DNA of 11,177 bases from assembly GCA_038234045.1 (NCBI GenBank), contig JBBSUX010000104.1:1-11177 (forward strand), given 5' to 3'. The stretch's first letter is position 1; the number at the start of each line of letters is the position of its first letter. Under the pieces are notes generated by a model, which was not told the origin of the DNA, did no database searches, and saw only the letters and a program-made list of their open reading frames with translations. Below are positions 6,941 to 11,177 of the stretch, piece after piece. Both the position numbers and the translations under genes were made by a program. This stretch comes from JBBSUX01 sp038234045 (GTDB lineage: Bacteria; Pseudomonadota; Gammaproteobacteria; Burkholderiales; Burkholderiaceae_C).

Positions 6941-7957
6941 ATGAATCTTTCGAACCCCAGCCGCCGCACTGCCCTCGTCGCAGGCGCCTCCGCCGTGGCA
7001 GCAGCCGCCATCCCGTTCACTGCTTCTGCAGCCGACGGCCCGATCGTCATCAAGTTCAGCCACGTCGTCGCCGAAAAGACCCCCAAGGGTCAGGCTGCAG
7101 ACAAGTTCAAGGAACTCGCCGAGAAGATGCTGCCCGGCAAGGTGCAAGTGCAGGTGTTCCCGAGCTCGCAGCTGTTCGGGGACGGCAAGGAAATGGAAGC
7201 GCTGTTGCTGGGCGACGTGCAGTTCATCGCGCCATCTCTGTCCAAGTTCGACCGCTACACCAAGAAGCTCCAGGTCTTCGATCTGCCTTTCCTGTTCGAT
7301 GACATCGAAGCGGTCGACCGCTTCCAGCACGGCCCGGATGGCCAGGCGCTGCTGACGTCCATGAAATCGCGCAACGTGCACGGTATGGGCTACCTGCACA
7401 ACGGCATGAAGCAGCTTTCCTCCAACCGCGACAAGCTGGAGCGCCCGGAAGACGTGAAGGGCATGAAGTTCCGGATTCAGTCGTCCGACGTCCTGGAAGC
7501 GCAGTTTCGCGCCCTCGATGCCAATCCGCAGAAGATGGCGTTCTCCGAGGTGTATCAGGCGCTACAAACTGGCGTGGTGGATGGCCAGGAAAACAGCTGG
7601 TCGAACATCTATTCGCAAAAGTTCTATGAAGTCCAGAAGGTCATCGCCGAAACCAACCATGGCGTGATCGATTACATGGTCGTCACCAACAACAAATGGT
7701 GGGATGGACTGCCTGCCGATGTGAAGGCTGGCCTCGCCGAAGCGATGAAGCAAGCCATTGCCTTCGGCAACAAGCAGGCATCTGATTTCGCCGCCGCTGA
7801 CCGCAAGAAGATTGCTGACGCCGGTAAGGCCCGGATCCAGAAGCTCACGAAGGAAGACGTGGTCGCCTGGCGCAAGAAGATGGAGCCGGTCTGGAAGAAG
7901 TTCCAGGGTGAAATCGGCGCCGACGTCATTGCGAACGCCCAGAAGGCCAATACCTGA
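6941..7957 (+). CDS. dctP: TRAP transporter solute-binding protein, DctP family
   Basis: A 338-residue periplasmic receptor of a tripartite ATP-independent transporter, most like the C4-dicarboxylate (DctP) branch. Residues 1-31 are a signal peptide with SRRTALVAGA, a twin-arginine-like start, an Ala-rich core and a cleavage region near TASAAD. The mature part has KFSHVVAEKTPKGQAADKF, FPSSQLFGDGKEMEALLLG, KFRIQ with R178 (the conserved arginine that binds the substrate carboxylate in this family), FSEVYQALQTGVVDGQENSW (201-220, with N218) and an interdomain VTNNKWWDGLP segment. ATG 6941 is supported by GGAGA eight bases upstream. It leads the dctPQM operon and is separated from dctQ by a terminator-like hairpin. 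The substrate is probably an organic acid; the exact one cannot be read from sequence. Confidence 0.95.
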   Translation: MNLSNPSRRTALVAGASAVAAAAIPFTASAADGPIVIKFSHVVAEKTPKGQAADKFKELAEKMLPGKVQVQVFPSSQLFGDGKEMEALLLGDVQFIAPSLSKFDRYTKKLQVFDLPFLFDDIEAVDRFQHGPDGQALLTSMKSRNVHGMGYLHNGMKQLSSNRDKLERPEDVKGMKFRIQSSDVLEAQFRALDANPQKMAFSEVYQALQTGVVDGQENSWSNIYSQKFYEVQKVIAETNHGVIDYMVVTNNKWWDGLPADVKAGLAEAMKQAIAFGNKQASDFAAADRKKIADAGKARIQKLTKEDVVAWRKKMEPVWKKFQGEIGADVIANAQKANT

Positions 7958-7990
7958 CCCTGACCGGATCATTCAATCAACCCAATAGGA

Positions 7991-8016
7991 AAGGCCTGCG
8001 ACAAGCAGGCCTTTTT
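7991..8016 (+). terminator. Hairpin with T-tract between dctP and dctQ (internal terminator/attenuator)
   Basis: AAGGCCTGC (7991-7999) pairs perfectly with GCAGGCCTT (8005-8013) across a 5-nt loop, and the run of five T at 8012-8016 follows. This is a standard intrinsic-terminator shape, though the T-tract is short, so partial readthrough is likely. It lies inside the operon, 33 bp after the dctP stop and 7 bp before the dctQ ATG. It should make dctP transcripts more abundant than dctQM transcripts or protect the dctP 3' end. Confidence 0.8.
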
Positions 8017-8023
8017 CGCGACT

Positions 8024-8560
8024 ATGCGCTGGCTGGCAAAACTGGAAGAGGGACTGGTGATGTTCCTCATGGCGGCGATGACGCTGCTTGCGTTCGGGCA
8101 GGTGATTGCCCGATTTTTCTTCAACTACAGCTTCGTCTGGGCCCTGGAAGTCACCGGCGTGATGTTCGCCTGGTTGATCTTCATCGGCATGTCGTACGGG
8201 GTGCGCGTCGGTGCGCATATCGGTGTGGATGCAGCGGTGAAGCTGCTGCCGGTCAAGGGGCAGCGGTTCGTAAACTGTATTGCAGCAGTTCTGTGCATCG
8301 TGTACGCGCTGATCGTGGTGTATGGCGGAACGGCCTACGTGATGAAGATGTATCAGGTGGACATCCTCATGCAGGACCTGCCAATCCCGCAATGGATTCC
8401 GCGCATGGTGCTGCCAATCGGCTTCTTGCTGCTTGCCTTCCGGTTCTCGGAAGCGCTTTGGCGTCTGGCTACAGGACAGCAGGACCAATTGCTCGGCGAT
8501 GAGGTCGAAGACGCAATGAAGCTCCAACAAGTCGATCCATCGGTGGGGGGTGTGAAATGA
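8024..8560 (+). CDS. dctQ: TRAP transporter small membrane subunit DctQ
   Basis: A 178-residue inner-membrane protein, the four-helix subunit that holds the DctM transport subunit and the binding protein together. Four hydrophobic segments are visible at about 11-31, 44-61, 82-102 and 125-146. The family pattern LEEGLVMFLMAAMTLLAFGQVIARF and a conserved GVRVGAHIGVD segment (59-69) are present. ATG 8024 is chosen because KLEE before TM1 is typical for DctQ, but no Shine-Dalgarno is adjacent. ATG 8060 (Met13), preceded by GAGGGA, would cut into TM1 and is less likely. AGGA at 7987-7990 lies on the far side of the terminator hairpin and would be 10 nt from the ATG if the hairpin folds. The stop overlaps the dctM start by 4 bp. 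Confidence 0.93.
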   Translation: MRWLAKLEEGLVMFLMAAMTLLAFGQVIARFFFNYSFVWALEVTGVMFAWLIFIGMSYGVRVGAHIGVDAAVKLLPVKGQRFVNCIAAVLCIVYALIVVYGGTAYVMKMYQVDILMQDLPIPQWIPRMVLPIGFLLLAFRFSEALWRLATGQQDQLLGDEVEDAMKLQQVDPSVGGVK

Positions 8561-9834
8561 CCATCGCGGTCCTCTTTATTTCGCTGTTCGTGTTGATGGC
8601 GCTGGGCACACCGGTCGCAGTTGCGTTGGGGCTTTCGTCGCTGGTAACGATCATGCTGTTCGCGAACGATTCGCTGGCATCCCTTTCGCTCAAGCTGTAT
8701 GACACGGCGGACGCCTACACACTGCTGGCGATCCCGTTCTTCATCCTGGGCGGCACCTTCATGACAACGGGCGGCGTGGCGCGGCGGATGATCCGCTTCG
8801 CCAACGCCTGCATCGGGCACATGAAGGGCGGCCTGGCGATGGCTTCGGTGCTGGCCTGCATGTTGTTCGCTGCGGTATCCGGATCATCGCCGGCTACGGT
8901 GGTGGCGGTGGGATCCATCGTGATTGCCGGGATGGTCAAGGCCGGCTACCCGCAGAAGTTCGCCGCGGGCGTAATCTGCAATGCCGGCACGCTGGGCATC
9001 CTGATTCCGCCGTCGATCGTGATGGTGGTCTACGGCGCCGCAACCGAAACCTCGGTTGGCAAACTGTTCATGGCTGGCGTCATCCCCGGCATCCTGCTGG
9101 GCGTGATGCTGATGGTTGCCATCTACCTGCGCGCCCGCTATCTGAAGATTCCAACCCAGCCGCGCGCGCCGCTTCCGGAAATCCTGCGTTCAGGCCGCGA
9201 TTCGCTCTGGGGTCTCCTACTGATCGTGATCATCCTGGGCGGCATCTACGGCGGCATCTTTACGCCGACCGAAGCGGCAGCCGTGGCAGCGGTGTATGCG
9301 TTCATCGTCGCGGTGTTCATCTACCGTGACCTGGGCATGCGAGACGTTCCGCGCGTACTGCTGGATTCGGGCAAGGTCACGGTCATGCTGATGTTCATCG
9401 TTGCCAACGCACTGCTGTTTGCGCACGTACTGACGACGGAGCGCATTCCGCAGCAGATCGCCGAAAGCATCATCGCGCTCGGCATGCCGGCTTGGCAGTT
9501 CCTGATCGTGGTCAACATCCTGTTGTTGATTGCAGGCATGTTTATGGAGCCTACCGGCATCATCCTGATCATGGCGCCGATCCTGTTTCCTATCGCTACC
9601 CAACTGGGTATTGACCCGGTGCATCTGGGCATCATCATGGTGGTGAACCTCGAGATCGGCATGGTGACGCCGCCCATCGGGCTGAACCTGTTCGTGACCT
9701 CGGGCATCACCAAGATGCCGATTCTGAGCGTGGCGCGCGCTGCATTGCCGTGGACTGGCGTGCTGCTGTTGTTCCTCATCATGATCACGTATATCCCCCA
9801 GATCACGATGTTGCTGCCGAACCTCTTGTTCTAG
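8557..9834 (+). CDS. dctM: TRAP transporter large membrane subunit DctM
   Basis: A 425-residue polytopic inner-membrane protein that carries the substrate, driven by a sodium or proton gradient. Length and about 11-12 hydrophobic segments are typical. Family motifs are AAVSGSSPATVVAVGS (105-120), GTLGILIPPSIVMVVYG (144-160), GIFTPTEAAAVAAVYA (233-248), MEPTGIILIMAPILFPI (330-346) and NLEIGMVTPPIGLNLFV (364-380). The ATG is in an ATGA overlap with the dctQ stop, with a G-rich stretch (GGGGGTG) just upstream, so translation is probably coupled. It is the last gene of the operon and is followed by a strong bidirectional terminator. The family assignment is certain; the substrate is not. Confidence 0.97.
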   Translation: MTIAVLFISLFVLMALGTPVAVALGLSSLVTIMLFANDSLASLSLKLYDTADAYTLLAIPFFILGGTFMTTGGVARRMIRFANACIGHMKGGLAMASVLACMLFAAVSGSSPATVVAVGSIVIAGMVKAGYPQKFAAGVICNAGTLGILIPPSIVMVVYGAATETSVGKLFMAGVIPGILLGVMLMVAIYLRARYLKIPTQPRAPLPEILRSGRDSLWGLLLIVIILGGIYGGIFTPTEAAAVAAVYAFIVAVFIYRDLGMRDVPRVLLDSGKVTVMLMFIVANALLFAHVLTTERIPQQIAESIIALGMPAWQFLIVVNILLLIAGMFMEPTGIILIMAPILFPIATQLGIDPVHLGIIMVVNLEIGMVTPPIGLNLFVTSGITKMPILSVARAALPWTGVLLLFLIMITYIPQITMLLPNLLF

Positions 9835-9862
9835 GAATATGGCTTTAAGGGCGAACCGTCAC

Positions 9863-9878
9863 AGCGCTTCATGGCGCT
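9863..9878. repeat. Short AGCGC/GCGCT palindrome downstream of dctM
   Basis: AGCGC - 6 bp - GCGCT, read as AGCGCTT..GCGCTAG, lies 28 bp after the dctM stop. It resembles the AGCGCTT..GCGCTA palindrome between metI and metQ and may be a degenerate copy of the same extragenic element. It could also be a chance hairpin. Confidence 0.3.
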
Positions 9879-9911
9879 AGCCGGAAGCTCAAAAGAAGCT
9901 GTTGCAACAAG

Positions 9912-9954
9912 AAAAAAAGCTGCTGGCGGATCAATCCGTCAGCAGCTTTTTTTT
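9912..9954. terminator. Strong bidirectional intrinsic terminator between dctM and metQ
   Basis: A run of seven A (9912-9918) leads into GCTGCTG, a G.T pair, CGGA, a 4-nt loop, TCCG and CAGCAGC, then eight T (9947-9954). The 12-bp stem with A- and T-runs on both sides works in either direction, ending dctPQM (+) and metQ (-). It sits in the 222-bp convergent gap 9835-10056. In the rest of that gap I see only the small palindrome at 9863-9878. Confidence 0.93.
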
Positions 9955-10056
9955 GATGAGGGCTTGTGGCCCGGCCAGTCCGCTATCGGCTCAGGCGCGC
10001 TGCGGGCATAGGAACACCACCATCCGCGGCCCGATGCACACCCCCGCGATGATCGA

Positions 10057-10857
10057 TCACCAGGCCGGAATCACCGATCCCTTGAATTCAGTCTTCACAT
10101 AATCGCGCACTTTGTCGGAGTGGTAGGCCTTGACGAGCTTGGCAACCCATGGCTTGTCCTTGTCCTGATCGCGCACCACGATGACATTGACATACGGGCT
10201 CTTGGCATTTTCCTGGGCGATGGCGTCGCGCTGCGGTTGCAAGCCAGCTGCCAGCGCATAGTTGGTGTTGATGGCAGCAGCATCAAGATCATCCAAGGTG
10301 CGGCCCAGCTGCGCTGCATCTACCTCGACGAACTTGAACTTCTTCGGGTTCTCGGCAATGTCGAGCGGCGTGGCCTTGAGGCCGGCGCCGTCCTTCAGCT
10401 TGATCAAGCCCTGGTCCTGGAACACAAGCAGCGCACGGCCGCCATTGGTCGGGTCGTTGGGAATGCCGATACGGGCGCCGGGCTTCAGATCGGCCAGCGA
10501 CTTGACCTTCTTTGAATAGACGCCCATCGGAAAATTGACGGTGTCGGCCACCGCGACCAGCTTGTAACCGCGGTCCTTGACCTGCTGGTCGAGGTAGGGG
10601 CGATGCTGATAGCTGTTGGCATCCAGATCCCCCGCCGCCAGCGCCGCATTGGGCTGAACGTAATCGCTGAATTCGATGATCTGGATCTTCAGGCCGTCAG
10701 CTTCGGCAATCTTCTTGACCTGCTCCATGATCTGCGCGTGCGGCCCTCCGGTCACACCGACCTTGATGCTGGTTTTGTCTTGGGCGAATGCGGAAAGTGA
10801 CATGGCCCCTGTGGCGGCGAGCGCGATGGCAGAATGGGCGATGAAGCGACGTTGCAT
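10057..10857 (-). CDS. metQ: Methionine ABC transporter substrate-binding protein MetQ/NlpA family
   Basis: A 266-residue periplasmic binding protein of the MetQ family, expected to bring D/L-methionine (or a related amino acid) to the MetNI importer. Residues 1-26 are a signal peptide ending LSAFAQD. It contains no cysteine, so unlike E. coli MetQ this protein is not a classical lipoprotein and should be cleaved by signal peptidase I. Family motifs are KVGVTGGPHAQIME (32-45), GDLDANSYQHRPYLD (76-90), IPNDPTNGGRALL (132-144), INTNYA (196-201) and the C-terminal SVIPAW. ATG 10857 has a good upstream AAGGAAG. It follows the metI end by about 100 bp on the same strand, giving the usual metNIQ order. 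Confidence 0.94.
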   Translation of the reverse strand: MQRRFIAHSAIALAATGAMSLSAFAQDKTSIKVGVTGGPHAQIMEQVKKIAEADGLKIQIIEFSDYVQPNAALAAGDLDANSYQHRPYLDQQVKDRGYKLVAVADTVNFPMGVYSKKVKSLADLKPGARIGIPNDPTNGGRALLVFQDQGLIKLKDGAGLKATPLDIAENPKKFKFVEVDAAQLGRTLDDLDAAAINTNYALAAGLQPQRDAIAQENAKSPYVNVIVVRDQDKDKPWVAKLVKAYHSDKVRDYVKTEFKGSVIPAW

Positions 10858-10961
10858 ATAAAGACTTCCTTCTGGTTAGATTTCATCAATAAAAAGTGCC
10901 TCTAGCGCTTTATTCATATGCGCTATCAGCAATATATTTAATAGCAATTTAGCAATCAGAG
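10858..10961 (-). promoter_or_regulatory. AT-rich metI-metQ spacer with repeated TTGCT motifs
   Basis: This 104-bp spacer is markedly more AT-rich than its surroundings. On the minus strand it holds three TTGCT units in its first 40 bases, then the TAGCGC..GCGCTA palindrome, then the metQ ribosome-binding site. It could carry a secondary metQ promoter, but I cannot assign a convincing -35/-10 pair. Confidence 0.4.
10903..10925. repeat. Putative repetitive extragenic palindrome between metI and metQ
   Basis: TAGCGC - 11 bp - GCGCTA is a perfect inverted repeat. With its flanks (CATCAATAAAAAGTGCCTC on the left, ATCAGCAATAT on the right) it resembles an extragenic palindrome that I recall as abundant in Comamonadaceae genomes. 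Only one clear copy is in this window, so repetitiveness cannot be shown here. Confidence 0.5.
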
Positions 10962-11177
10962 TCAGCGGTGCGACATGCGCCGAACCAGCCAGTCGCCCGC
11001 GCTTTGTAGCGCCTGCACGAACACGATCAGCACGACCACCACAGCCAACATCACCGCTGGCAGAAAACGCTGGTAACCGTAGCGGATGCCAAGATCGCCC
11101 AGCCCGCCGCCGCCAATGGCGCCGGCCATCGCAGAATAGCCGGTGAGGCTGACGAGCGTGATAGTGACGCCCGCGAC
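10962..11177 (-). CDS. metI: Methionine ABC transporter permease MetI, C-terminal part (5' end outside window)
   Basis: The minus strand is open from the window edge to a TGA at 10962-10964, giving 71 C-terminal residues. They contain the highly conserved MetI segment GYSAMAGAIGGGGLGDLGIRYGYQRF, followed by one transmembrane helix (about LPAVMLAVVVVLIVFVQ) and a basic tail (VRRMSHR). MetI is the inner-membrane permease of the MetNIQ importer. The rest of the gene, and presumably metN, lies to the right of the window. The frame is in register with the last base, so no frameshift is seen. Confidence 0.93.
   Translation of the reverse strand, partial: VAGVTITLVSLTGYSAMAGAIGGGGLGDLGIRYGYQRFLPAVMLAVVVVLIVFVQALQSAGDWLVRRMSHR

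Noticed and set aside
8060..8062. ATG 8060 as the dctQ start, because of an upstream GAGGGA
   Set aside because: It would remove the KLEE segment typical of DctQ and shorten TM1, although it cannot be fully excluded.

Overview
The window is about 60% GC, densely packed and has long coding frames. It looks like chromosomal DNA of a betaproteobacterium, most likely Burkholderiales and probably a Comamonadaceae (Comamonas-like) organism. That placement rests on gene families, codon use and an AGCGCTT..GCGCTA extragenic palindrome that I remember from that family; it is an inference, not a search result. I see no mobile element, CRISPR array, rRNA or tRNA, and nothing that clearly marks a new defence or biosynthetic system. 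The interest lies in transport and signalling genes and in unusual details between them.

Layout. (1) 1-1541 (+): the 3' end of a LytS/AlgZ-type sensor kinase, then its LytTR response regulator. (2) 1563-2546/2576 (-): modE, the molybdate-responsive regulator, convergent with the LytTR gene and divergent from modA. A near-canonical ModE operator palindrome lies in the modE/modA gap. (3) 2639-4149 (+): modA and modB, the binding protein and permease of a molybdate ABC transporter. No modC ATPase follows; a convergent gene begins 52 bp later. (4) 4202-6513 (-): a TctD/TctE-type two-component system, with regulator and kinase overlapping by 4 bp. (5) 6514-6940: a 427-bp divergent control region. 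(6) 6941-9834 (+): a complete DctP-DctQ-DctM TRAP transporter, with a terminator-like hairpin between dctP and dctQ and a 4-bp overlap between dctQ and dctM, ending at a strong bidirectional terminator. (7) 10057-11177 (-): metQ preceded by the 3' end of metI, part of a D/L-methionine ABC importer whose upstream genes lie beyond the right edge.

How the parts work together. ModE probably represses modAB when molybdate is plentiful, through the shared operator. The TctDE-like pair, transcribed away from dctPQM, probably senses an extracytoplasmic organic acid and controls the TRAP operon. The internal hairpin after dctP would give many binding-protein transcripts per membrane-subunit transcript. 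The LytS/LytTR and metIQ genes are fragments of neighbouring, unrelated modules.
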